In this document: piece after piece, positions 6,562 through 13,125 of the stretch
How positions within the stretch are numbered: the first letter of the stretch is position 1
How the letters are laid out: every line of letters begins with the position of its first letter
Source of the DNA: Treponema sp.
Lineage (GTDB): Bacteria > Spirochaetota > Spirochaetia > Treponematales > Breznakiellaceae
DNA length: 16,982 nucleotides
Assembly: GCA_031268125.1 (NCBI GenBank)
Contig: JAIRXT010000057.1
Location: 1 to 16,982 of the forward strand
Direction of reading: 5' to 3'
The notes under the pieces: model-generated
The model's input: only the letters and a program-made list of their open reading frames with translations
What the model was told of the DNA's origin: nothing
Databases searched by the model: none
Program-made: the position numbers and the translations under genes

Positions 6562-7511
6562 TATATTAACCGCTCCTCCCCCGCTTTTTTGGCGATCCAG
6601 TTCGCTATAAAAATAAGGGTTACGTTGACTATGTTTTTGAACATCCCCGCGGCGGTGGCCAAGGCAAAGTTATTGTTGCGGAAGCCGAATTCAAGCACAA
6701 AGATGTCGATGGTGTCCGCCACATCCTGGATAAGGCCGTTCCGTAACAGGTACTGCATCTCAAAACCGGCGTCCAGTATGCGGCCTATGCTCATGATCAA
6801 CAGGATGATGATGGTCGGTTTTATTCCCGGCAGGGTGATGTGCCACATTTTCCGGTACCGGTTACAGCCGTCAATTTCGGCGGCTTCGTAGAGGGTGGGA
6901 TCGATACCTACAATGGCCGCCAGGTAGATAATCGTGTTCCAGCCCACCTCTTTCCAGACATAGGTGGCCCCGACGATCCCCCAGAAATACTTGGGGATTC
7001 CCAGCCAGAGCAGGGGTTCCTTGATAAAGCCCAGGGTCATAAGGACTTCGTTAATGGCCCCGCCGTCTACGGAAAGCATGTTGGACACCAGCCCCGTAAC
7101 GATGACCCAGGAGAGAAAATGGGGAAGATAGGAGACGGTCTGGACAAACCGTTTGAACGCTACTTTTTTTAGCTCGTTCAGGAGCAGGGCAAAGGTAATG
7201 GCGGTAATAAAGCCCAGGGAGGTGTTGATAAGGCTCATGCTGATGCTGTTGCGGATGTCCCGCAGAAACACCTGATCCTGGAACAGAAAGCTGAACCAGC
7301 GCAGGCCCGTCCATTCCTGGTTCCAAAAGGTCCGGGCGGGTCTGAAATTCTGGAACGCCATAGTCCAGCCCCACAGGGGTACATAAGAAAAGAGAACCAC
7401 GTACAGAACCAGGGGCAGGGACATAAAAACAAGCTGTTTTTGGGTTACTATTTTTTCAAAAAAGCTTTTCCCCCGGATTACGGGCTTTTCTGCGGTCTTT
7501 AGCGTCTTCAT
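6561..7511 (-). CDS. Carbohydrate ABC transporter permease, LplB/MalF-like (CUT1)
   Basis: 316 residues, the partner permease in the importer. A charged N-terminus is followed by a first membrane helix at about 27-50 and further hydrophobic segments near 92-112, 130-147, 175-200, 232-250 and 291-308. The EAA loop is YEAAEIDGCNRYRKMWHITLP (208-228). The sequence style (SYVPLWGW, YLPHFLSWVIV, WNTIIYLAAI) is that of the LplB family. The start ATG at 7511 is preceded by AGGGGG six bases away. It lies 63 bp after the binding-protein gene, with a perfect palindrome in the gap, and its stop overlaps the next permease start, so all three genes appear cotranscribed. No ATPase gene is present in the window. 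Confidence 0.94.
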   Translation of the reverse strand: MKTLKTAEKPVIRGKSFFEKIVTQKQLVFMSLPLVLYVVLFSYVPLWGWTMAFQNFRPARTFWNQEWTGLRWFSFLFQDQVFLRDIRNSISMSLINTSLGFITAITFALLLNELKKVAFKRFVQTVSYLPHFLSWVIVTGLVSNMLSVDGGAINEVLMTLGFIKEPLLWLGIPKYFWGIVGATYVWKEVGWNTIIYLAAIVGIDPTLYEAAEIDGCNRYRKMWHITLPGIKPTIIILLIMSIGRILDAGFEMQYLLRNGLIQDVADTIDIFVLEFGFRNNNFALATAAGMFKNIVNVTLIFIANWIAKKAGEERLI

Positions 7512-7526
7512 TATGCGCCCCCTGAG

Positions 7527-7548
7527 GGAGCGGCCCGCGGGCCGCTCC
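7527..7548. repeat. Perfect 22-bp intercistronic palindrome
   Basis: GGAGCGGCC (7527-7535) and GGCCGCTCC (7540-7548) form nine G+C-rich pairs around CGCG. On the minus (coding) strand it lies between the binding protein and the first permease and is not followed by T residues; AAAAATCGAAAAAA precedes it. That arrangement suits a stem that stabilises the upstream binding-protein mRNA after processing and lowers permease expression, as known for the malE-malF gap. Read on the plus strand it would be followed by GTTTTTT and could block antisense transcription. Confidence 0.6.
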
Positions 7549-7574
7549 GTTTTTTCGATTTTTGTTTTTCCCGG

Positions 7575-9233
7575 CTACCGGCCGCCGCTCCAGTCCTTGA
7601 TCCGCTGGTCAAGCTGTTCCTGCATGTAGGCTTCGTACTGGCCTATGCCGTCGGCCCGCATCTGGTTCACGTATTCGGTCCAGAGACTTTCAAACTGGGC
7701 CGGGGGACAGGTGATAACCGTGGGCAGGTACTTTTTCATGGTCAGTTCGGCCTTGGCATAGGCCATCTGGGCCGCCGAACCGTCGGGAGGATTGGGCATG
7801 CTCCAAGTGGGGAACCACAGGGTATTGGGGGCGGGGTTCTTGTCCATGATCTCGTTGGAGCTGTTTACCCCGTAGGCCGCAAAGAGTTCTTTATCTTCGG
7901 GCCGCAGCAGGGCTTCCCGTTCCGGGGGATACCAGGTAAGGTCCGTGGGGATGCCGTCGCTAAAGGAACCTTCCAGTTTGGGGAACACGTCCCGCATCAG
8001 GAGGTTGGTGTTGGCTACCTGCCACGCGTCGTTTTCCCAGTTGGCCCGCTGTTCCGGAGTCCGGTAGGGTTTGCGGCCGGCGTCGTACTGCCAGTCCTGC
8101 CCTTCTATACCCCAGGCGGCGGTCCGCTGGAATTCTTCGTCCATGTAACCGTTGATAAAACGCATGATCCGGGCCGGGTCCTTGGCCTTGACGCTGATGC
8201 CGCCGCCCCGTCCCAGGTTGGGGATGGGGAGGTTCCGGTACCGGGGCGTAATGTTGTGATCGTACACGATGGGGAGTCCTACAAAGCTGCGGTTGTAGCG
8301 GCCGGTGTCCCGCAGGGCATAGTCCGCCTGGCTGAACTGCCAGTACTGGTCGTGCATCCCCAGCACCCTGCCGGCGGATAACTTCGCCAGGTACTGATCG
8401 TAGTTGTCCACAAAGGCGGAACGGTCGATATAGCCCTGGGCGTTGAGTTCGTTGAGCTTCTTGAACCAGCGTTTTGAAATATCCTGGGTAAAGAAGTTCT
8501 CGTATTTGTGGGTAACGGGGTCCACGGTACCGTTCCCCTCGTTGGGGTAGCCCGCCAGGAAGTTGGGGGGATTCCACAGAGCAAAGGCGTGCCAGTCGTA
8601 GGTAAGAATAGTGAAGGGGATGGTGGCGGCCCCGTCAATGGTGGGGTACTTCTTGGCATAATTGATAAGCAGATCGAAATACTCGTCCATGGTGGTGATT
8701 TTGGGGTACCCCGCGTCCTTAAGGACTTCCTTCTGAACCCAGAGGGCGGAATCGTTGTAGATAGGCTGCCAGTACTGGCCGTGGACAACCCCGTAGTTGG
8801 TCATGTAGTAGATGTGGCCGTCGGACCACCGGGTCTTATCCCAGGCCCCGCCGTCCTTGTAGTGGCGGGCTACGTTGGGAGCTTCCTTTTCGATCAGGTC
8901 TTCCAGGGGAATAAGGGCCCCGGCGTCGATGAAGGCGGTCTCGTTTACTTCGATTATGTCGGGGTAGTCGCCGGAGGCGATCATGATGCCCCGTTTTTGG
9001 TTCCGGTCCCCCACCAGGATGTCCCATTTAAGGGTAACGTTAAACTTCTCTTTCAGGAGCCGGTAAAACTTGTTATTCGCCGGGGGCTGCTGGCGCTGGG
9101 CCTGGGTGAATACCGAAATCTCTATCGGATAATTAGGATCATCGCTGGGCGCTGTTCCTCCGCTCTGCCTGCCGCCGGCAAAAGCCAGGGTGGTAAGGCA
9201 AAGAAGCAGAGCCGCCGCAATCGTTTTTTTCAT
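7575..9233 (-). CDS. ABC transporter sugar-binding protein (extracellular solute-binding family 1, LplA/YtcQ-like)
   Basis: 552 residues, the long form of solute-binding protein that pairs with LplB/YtcP permeases. It captures an oligosaccharide in the periplasm and delivers it to the permeases. The N-terminus MKKTIAAALLLCLTTLAFA is a standard signal peptide with probable signal peptidase I cleavage after Ala19, followed by GGRQSGG. Family features include VTLKWDILVGDRNQKRGIMI, SGDYPDIIEV and a central DEYFDLLINYAKKYP stretch. There is no lipobox: Cys12 lies in the hydrophobic core after LLL, so the protein is probably not lipidated, unlike the lipoproteins usual in this family. The start has GGAGGA seven bases upstream. 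It is first of the three transporter genes and 268 bp from the sensor-kinase gene, a gap mostly filled by the small insertion at 9334-9498. Confidence 0.93.
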   Translation of the reverse strand: MKKTIAAALLLCLTTLAFAGGRQSGGTAPSDDPNYPIEISVFTQAQRQQPPANNKFYRLLKEKFNVTLKWDILVGDRNQKRGIMIASGDYPDIIEVNETAFIDAGALIPLEDLIEKEAPNVARHYKDGGAWDKTRWSDGHIYYMTNYGVVHGQYWQPIYNDSALWVQKEVLKDAGYPKITTMDEYFDLLINYAKKYPTIDGAATIPFTILTYDWHAFALWNPPNFLAGYPNEGNGTVDPVTHKYENFFTQDISKRWFKKLNELNAQGYIDRSAFVDNYDQYLAKLSAGRVLGMHDQYWQFSQADYALRDTGRYNRSFVGLPIVYDHNITPRYRNLPIPNLGRGGGISVKAKDPARIMRFINGYMDEEFQRTAAWGIEGQDWQYDAGRKPYRTPEQRANWENDAWQVANTNLLMRDVFPKLEGSFSDGIPTDLTWYPPEREALLRPEDKELFAAYGVNSSNEIMDKNPAPNTLWFPTWSMPNPPDGSAAQMAYAKAELTMKKYLPTVITCPPAQFESLWTEYVNQMRADGIGQYEAYMQEQLDQRIKDWSGGR

Positions 9234-9269
9234 AGCTATTCCTCCACAAATGATGTTGGGCCGCTTTAA

Positions 9270-9295
9270 GGCCGTAAGTTATTTTATTACGGGCC
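9270..9295. promoter_or_regulatory. Hairpin upstream of the binding-protein gene
   Basis: GGCCGTAA (9270-9277) pairs with TTAC-GGCC (9287-9295, one bulged G) around a 9-nt loop. It lies 37-62 bp before the binding-protein start codon, within either a leader or a promoter region. It could be an operator for the neighbouring response regulator or a leader stem. No confident promoter hexamers were found nearby. Confidence 0.35.
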
Positions 9296-9324
9296 GGGAA
9301 AAGGAGGTATCAGGAATTTTCCCT

Positions 9325-9507
9325 ATTTTACGGCTAAACTTGACCCGCAACGTTCCACCGGGGCCGGGAAATTGCCGGAAAAACATGGCGCCACAGGCGC
9401 CCTGGAATTCCCCGCCGGAGCGTATTGAAAATAGCGGAGGCGGGCTCTACAAGGCTTTTCCGGAAGCCGTCCCTGCCCCGCTGTAGGGTCAAGTTTAGAT
9501 TTTACGG
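9325..9507. mobile_element. MITE-like insertion (165 bp, 9334-9498) with 9-bp target duplication
   Basis: CTAAACTTGACCC (9334-9346) and GGGTCAAGTTTAG (9486-9498) are perfect 13-bp terminal inverted repeats. Directly abutting both ends is the same 9-mer, ATTTTACGG (9325-9333 and 9499-9507), a target-site duplication. The 165-bp interior has no coding potential for a transposase and contains small hairpins (GGCGCC at 9387-9392 and 9396-9401; GGCTT/AAGCC at 9453-9468). It is therefore a non-autonomous element mobilised in trans, from an insertion-sequence family that makes 9-bp duplications. The kinase stop codon (TAA on the minus strand, 9502-9504) lies inside the right copy of the duplication, so the gene is intact. 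The parent family cannot be named from this window. Confidence 0.85.
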
Positions 9508-11586
9508 GAGGGGTATGGCGACTTCCACCGCGGTGGAGCCCTTTTTGGAACTGATGCGGTACTCCGCCCCAAGCTGGTGGGCCCGGTATTCCATAGAGCG
9601 GAGCCCCAGGGAACGCTGCCCGCCCTTTCTCCCGGCCATGCCCTTGCCGTTGTCTACGATCCGCAGCCGCAGGACGGAAGGGCCGGCTTCCAGCTCCACC
9701 CGGGCCAGGGCGGCCCCGGAATGTTTAAGCACGTTCTGCAGGGCCTCCTGGATGATCCGGTAAATGTTGAGTTCCTGGTTCCGGTTCAGGGGAAGGGGGT
9801 CCCCGGCGGACCAGGAGAGGGTACAGCGGATTCCCCCTTCCCGGCTGACGCTGTCGCAGAGCCCCGCGACGGCCTCCCGGAGGCCGAAGGCGTCCAGGTC
9901 CATCGGGAAGGAATCGTGGGCATAGCGGCGGGTGCGGATCAGGGTTTCGTCAATCAGTTCCGAAAGTTCGGGCAGAAAAACCGCCGGCGCCTCCTGGCCG
10001 ATAAGACTTTTGCAGAACATGGAAATTCCCGCCAGGCGCTGGCAAATATCGTCGTGGAGATCCGCGCTGAAACGCCGCCGCTCAAGATCGCTGATCCGCA
10101 GCACTTCCGCCTCCACGGCGATGCGGCGCTCCGCCTCTTCCCGGAGCTTCCGGTTAAGTTCCACAAGATCCCTTGTACGGTAGGCCACCTCCTGTTCAAG
10201 CCTGCGGGAGCGTTCCTTATCGTCTTCCTGGGAGCGGAGGCGGCGTACCGCGTTGGCGATAAACACCACCCCGCTGGATATGTGGGGGTACACCTGTTCG
10301 GGGGCCTGGTAGACCGCAAAGCCCAGGTACTCGTCCCCGGAACGGAGATGAAAAAGGCAGAGGTCCTGGAATCCCCCTTCGGCCTTGAGGCCGTTAAAAA
10401 AGGCGCCGGTGTCCAGGGCCGGGGGATTTTCCGCATGGGACCGGTCCCCGCCCCCGGATCGTTCAAAAACCATAAAACCCCTGCCGCCGGTTATTTTTGA
10501 AGGTTCCCCGTAGAGAACAAAATAGAAGCGCTCCACATGCAGGCGGGTTAAAAAAGACTGCAGCGGGGGAATCATCGCGGGGAGGGAATTAACCAGGGCC
10601 AGGTTATGGCCCAGGCTGTTTACGCTGATCGAGTAGAGTTCCGATTTGACAATGTCGTAGGAGGAAGCGTTCCGGGCAGGTTCCTCCCCGTCTGCGGCCG
10701 GCCCCGCGGGGCATCCACAGGAGGAACGCAGCACCAGCGCCGATTCCACATAGATGACGGGGGGCGCCGGATTTCCCAGAACCAGGTCCCGGACCGTCCG
10801 CAGGGCTATGCGGCCCTGCTCCGCCAGGGGCTGGCTTACCGTGGTAAGGGGAGGCGTTACCAGCCGGGCCAGGCCGATATCGTCAAAACCCGTAACCGGG
10901 CAGTTCCGCCACCGGGAGTCCGGCAGGCTCTGGAGCAGTTCCTGAACCCCGGCGGCGATATTATCACTGGCGGCGACAATGCAATCCGGCGCTTCCGGGT
11001 GGAAGGCGATATGGTTCCGTATGATCTCCGTCCCCGAAAGATCGTTGAAAATTCCACGGTATACCCTGCCCCGGAGCCCGGGGAACGTCTCCCGGCCCCC
11101 GCGTACGGCCTTGCGGAACACGTCCTCCCGGATATGGTTGTCCCGGTGGTCCGCCGGTCCCCCCACATAGATAAAATCCCGGTAGCCGTGGGCCATGATA
11201 AGGTGTTCCATCAGCAGCTCCATGGATTCCCGGTTTTTCGCCACCACCGAAGGACAGCCGGGGAGCCGTGTCCCGGCTGCGCCGAACTTGCCGATAGAAA
11301 CACAGGGGAGGGGCTCCCGGAGGAGGGGAATGCCGGAGGCCGTTTCCGCATCCAGCCGGTTTTGGAGGACGGCTCTGTCGCTAAAAACCGTAGAAAGGAG
11401 CAGGATGCCGTCGGCGGCGATAAGTCCGGGGGCGGGGAAAGCGCCGGCTTCGTTACGGCCGTCCGGCTCCCCGCACTGGACACAGAGAAGCCCCACATCC
11501 AGGTTCCGGGCTTCCTCACGGATTCCCCGGTATACCGAGCGCTGGTACTCCCCGTCCAGGTTATTGAGATAGAGGGCTATACGCAT
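9502..11586 (-). CDS. Soluble sensor histidine kinase with LacI-type sugar-binding sensor domain
   Basis: 694 residues. Residues 1-290 are a periplasmic-binding-protein-type-I fold as in LacI regulators (MRIALYLNNLDGEYQRSVYR at the start; VTGFDDIGLARLVTPPLTTV at 231-250), but with no helix-turn-helix before it, no signal peptide and no membrane helix. A CGC motif (290-292) closes this domain. Residues about 315-450 form a possible GAF-like linker (ending near LGFAVY, 421-426). A charged coiled coil follows (452-500), then the HisKA_3 domain with RRFSADLHDD (504-513) and phospho-acceptor His511. The ATPase has N-box EALQNVLKH (614-622), G1 DNGKGM (645-650) and G2 SLGLRSM (659-665). It should sense a cytoplasmic sugar and phosphorylate the regulator encoded divergently at 11650. 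Start ATG 11586 has only a poor GGGG site. Its stop lies in the target duplication of the insertion. Confidence 0.9.
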   Translation of the reverse strand: MRIALYLNNLDGEYQRSVYRGIREEARNLDVGLLCVQCGEPDGRNEAGAFPAPGLIAADGILLLSTVFSDRAVLQNRLDAETASGIPLLREPLPCVSIGKFGAAGTRLPGCPSVVAKNRESMELLMEHLIMAHGYRDFIYVGGPADHRDNHIREDVFRKAVRGGRETFPGLRGRVYRGIFNDLSGTEIIRNHIAFHPEAPDCIVAASDNIAAGVQELLQSLPDSRWRNCPVTGFDDIGLARLVTPPLTTVSQPLAEQGRIALRTVRDLVLGNPAPPVIYVESALVLRSSCGCPAGPAADGEEPARNASSYDIVKSELYSISVNSLGHNLALVNSLPAMIPPLQSFLTRLHVERFYFVLYGEPSKITGGRGFMVFERSGGGDRSHAENPPALDTGAFFNGLKAEGGFQDLCLFHLRSGDEYLGFAVYQAPEQVYPHISSGVVFIANAVRRLRSQEDDKERSRRLEQEVAYRTRDLVELNRKLREEAERRIAVEAEVLRISDLERRRFSADLHDDICQRLAGISMFCKSLIGQEAPAVFLPELSELIDETLIRTRRYAHDSFPMDLDAFGLREAVAGLCDSVSREGGIRCTLSWSAGDPLPLNRNQELNIYRIIQEALQNVLKHSGAALARVELEAGPSVLRLRIVDNGKGMAGRKGGQRSLGLRSMEYRAHQLGAEYRISSKKGSTAVEVAIPLP

Positions 11587-11606
11587 CCCCGGGCCGCCAT
11601 AGGGAA

Positions 11607-11636
11607 ATTATACTATGGTTAAGGGAATCCGGGCAA
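11607..11636 (-). promoter_or_regulatory. Promoter of the sensor-kinase gene
   Basis: On the minus strand, TTGCCC (11631-11636) and a perfect TATAAT (11607-11612) are 18 bp apart. Transcription would begin near 11600, giving a leader of about 14 nt. Its -35 lies just short of the -10 of the opposing regulator promoter, so the two occupy the same 40 bp and should exclude each other. Confidence 0.6.
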
Positions 11637-11644
11637 AGTATAAT
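11616..11644 (+). promoter_or_regulatory. Promoter of the response-regulator gene
   Basis: A perfect TATAAT lies at 11639-11644 with a weak -35 TGGTTA (11616-11621) 17 bp upstream. The start codon at 11650 is only five bases after the -10, so transcription would begin at or next to the ATG: a leaderless message. With the kinase -10 it forms an inverted repeat ATTATACT (11607-11614) / AGTATAAT (11637-11644). The weak -35 suggests need for an activator, perhaps the regulator itself. Confidence 0.5.
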
Positions 11645-11649
11645 GAACC

Positions 11650-12312
11650 ATGCCCGCGGTAAAAACCGTAAAAATTATAATTATTGAAGACCATCCCCTC
11701 TTCAGTAAGGGCCTTAGTTCCCTTATCGCCAGCCGGGAAGGGTATACCGTAGTAGGAGAGGCCCAGGATTCCGGGGAAGCCCTGAAACTTGCCGGGGAAA
11801 GCGGGCCGGACCTTGCCATTCTGGACCTGAACCTGGGGGATGAAGACGGCCTGGACCTGCTCAAGGAACTGCACCGCCGTTTTCCCGGGATTCTGGTACT
11901 GGTTCTTTCCATGCACGACGAACGTTACTACGCGGAGCGGGTACTCAAAGCCGGGGGCCGGGGCTACATCATGAAGACCGAAGCGGGAAATAAGGTGGCG
12001 GAAGCCATTGATACGGTCCTGGCGGGGAAGATCTACTTTAGCCAGGCCGAACAGGAACGGCTTTCCGGGTACCTGGAGCCCGGCCGTACGGGGCTTTTGA
12101 TCCCGGTGGAAAGCCTTTCCGACCGGCAGTTCCAGATCTTTACGCTGTTGGGGAAAGGGCTTGGCACGGTGGAAATCGCCGCGAAGCTCAACCTGAGCGC
12201 CAAGACCATCGACACCCACAAGGAACATATCAAGGACAAGCTCCGCGTCAACACCGCCCAGGAACTCAAACAGCTTGCCATTGAATGGGTCAAGCGGCCG
12301 GCGGGCCGGTGA
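11650..12312 (+). CDS. NarL/FixJ-family response regulator
   Basis: 220 residues, cytoplasmic two-component transcription factor. The N-terminal receiver domain (about 6-123) has the acidic pair Glu13-Asp14, phospho-acceptor Asp59 in ILDLNLG, Ser87 in VLSM and Lys109 in YIMKT. The C-terminal LuxR-type DNA-binding domain (about 154-215) reads LSDRQFQIFTLLGKG, then EIAAKLNLSAKTIDTHKEHI with the recognition helix. HisKA_3 kinases such as the one encoded divergently 63 bp away normally pair with NarL-type regulators, so the two form a natural pair. Likely targets are the transporter operon beyond the kinase and the shared divergent promoter. No ribosome binding site is visible before ATG 11650 and no alternative start gives one. 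Confidence 0.95.
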   Translation: MPAVKTVKIIIIEDHPLFSKGLSSLIASREGYTVVGEAQDSGEALKLAGESGPDLAILDLNLGDEDGLDLLKELHRRFPGILVLVLSMHDERYYAERVLKAGGRGYIMKTEAGNKVAEAIDTVLAGKIYFSQAEQERLSGYLEPGRTGLLIPVESLSDRQFQIFTLLGKGLGTVEIAAKLNLSAKTIDTHKEHIKDKLRVNTAQELKQLAIEWVKRPAGR

Positions 12313-12320
12313 TTCCCGCC
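12300..12320 (+). terminator. Weak terminator-like hairpin at the end of the response-regulator gene
   Basis: GGCGGG (12300-12305) pairs with CCCGCC (12315-12320) around a 9-nt loop that contains the stop codon. Only GTTAATC follows, so T content is low. It may slow or attenuate transcription into the V-ATPase operon, which has its own promoter. Confidence 0.3.
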
Positions 12321-12434
12321 GTTAATCATAGTAATACCATCGGATTTATCGGAATTATGTATCCGAATTCTACAAAAAATTCCCGGAATATTGCGTTTGC
12401 CGCGTTAAATCGGCTATTTTATTCACTTTTGCGC

Positions 12435-12461
12435 TTGAAATTCGTCTTGAATATGTATAAT
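12435..12461 (+). promoter_or_regulatory. Likely promoter of the V-ATPase operon
   Basis: A perfect TATAAT (12456-12461) lies in AT-rich DNA with TTGAAA (12435-12440) 15 bp upstream, two shorter than ideal. An alternative pair is TTGAAT (12447-12452) with TATATC (12469-12474), spacer 16. Start of transcription near 12468 would leave a leader of about 40 nt before atpE. Confidence 0.5.
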
Positions 12462-12507
12462 TTTGGAGTATATCTTTGCCCGGACCGGCTAAACGAAAGA
12501 GGAAACC

Positions 12508-13122
12508 ATGGAAATCCAGTTGCAGGAACTTATTGATAAAATAAAGAGGGACGGCATCGAGTCCGCTTCCGAAGAAGCGGCGCGCCTTAAATCCCAGGCC
12601 GAAGGAGAGGCGAAACGTATTGTAGAAGCCGCCCGCAAGGAGGCGGAATCTATCGTAACCAAGGCCGGGGCCGATGCGGACCGCTTTGAAAAAGCCGGTG
12701 TCGCGGCTATCGGCCAGGCTTCCCGGAACCTGATTCTGGCCTTTAAGGGGGAAATTCAGGCGGTCCTGGACCGGATTACCCTCCAGGAGACCGCCGCCGC
12801 CTACAATGCCGATACCCTTAAAGCCACTTTGCCGGAAATCCTTAAAAATTGGGCTGCCAAGGGCAGCGATTCCCTGGATGTTCTCCTGCCGGAGGCCCGG
12901 CTTGCCTCCCTGGAAGGCTTTTTCCGGGAGAAACTTACCGCGGAACTCAAAAAAGGGGTGGAACTTAAATCCGACCGCAGGCTGGGGGCGGGATTCCGCA
13001 TAGCCGCCCGGGACGGTTCCGCCTATTACGACTTCTCCGCGGAGGCGGTGGCGGATCTGCTTTCCGCCTACGTCAACCCCCGGCTGGCGGATATTGTGAA
13101 GACCCAGGCAAAGGAATTATAG
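12508..13122 (+). CDS. atpE: V-type ATP synthase/ATPase subunit E
   Basis: 204 residues, the usual length for bacterial V-ATPase E. Subunit E forms the peripheral stalk that holds the A/B headpiece against the membrane sector. The first about 70 residues are a long charged, Ala-rich helix (SASEEAARLKSQAEGEAKRI) typical of the stalk; the globular C-terminal part (about 110-204) would bind the head. AGAGGAAACC precedes ATG 12508. It is the first gene of the operon and is followed three bases after its stop by the next gene. The call rests on this coiled-coil pattern plus operon position. Confidence 0.92.
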   Translation: MEIQLQELIDKIKRDGIESASEEAARLKSQAEGEAKRIVEAARKEAESIVTKAGADADRFEKAGVAAIGQASRNLILAFKGEIQAVLDRITLQETAAAYNADTLKATLPEILKNWAAKGSDSLDVLLPEARLASLEGFFREKLTAELKKGVELKSDRRLGAGFRIAARDGSAYYDFSAEAVADLLSAYVNPRLADIVKTQAKEL

Positions 13123-13125
13123 ACG

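Noticed and set aside
9321..9334. A promoter at the left end of the insertion reading into the transporter
   Set aside because: TAAAAT occurs on the minus strand at the border, but no -35 lies at a sensible distance; the TTGACC within the repeats points into the element, not outward.
9190..9763. Plus-strand frames through the small insertion
   Set aside because: They cross the element's borders and run antisense into the binding-protein or kinase genes without any transposase-like motif; the element is better seen as non-coding.
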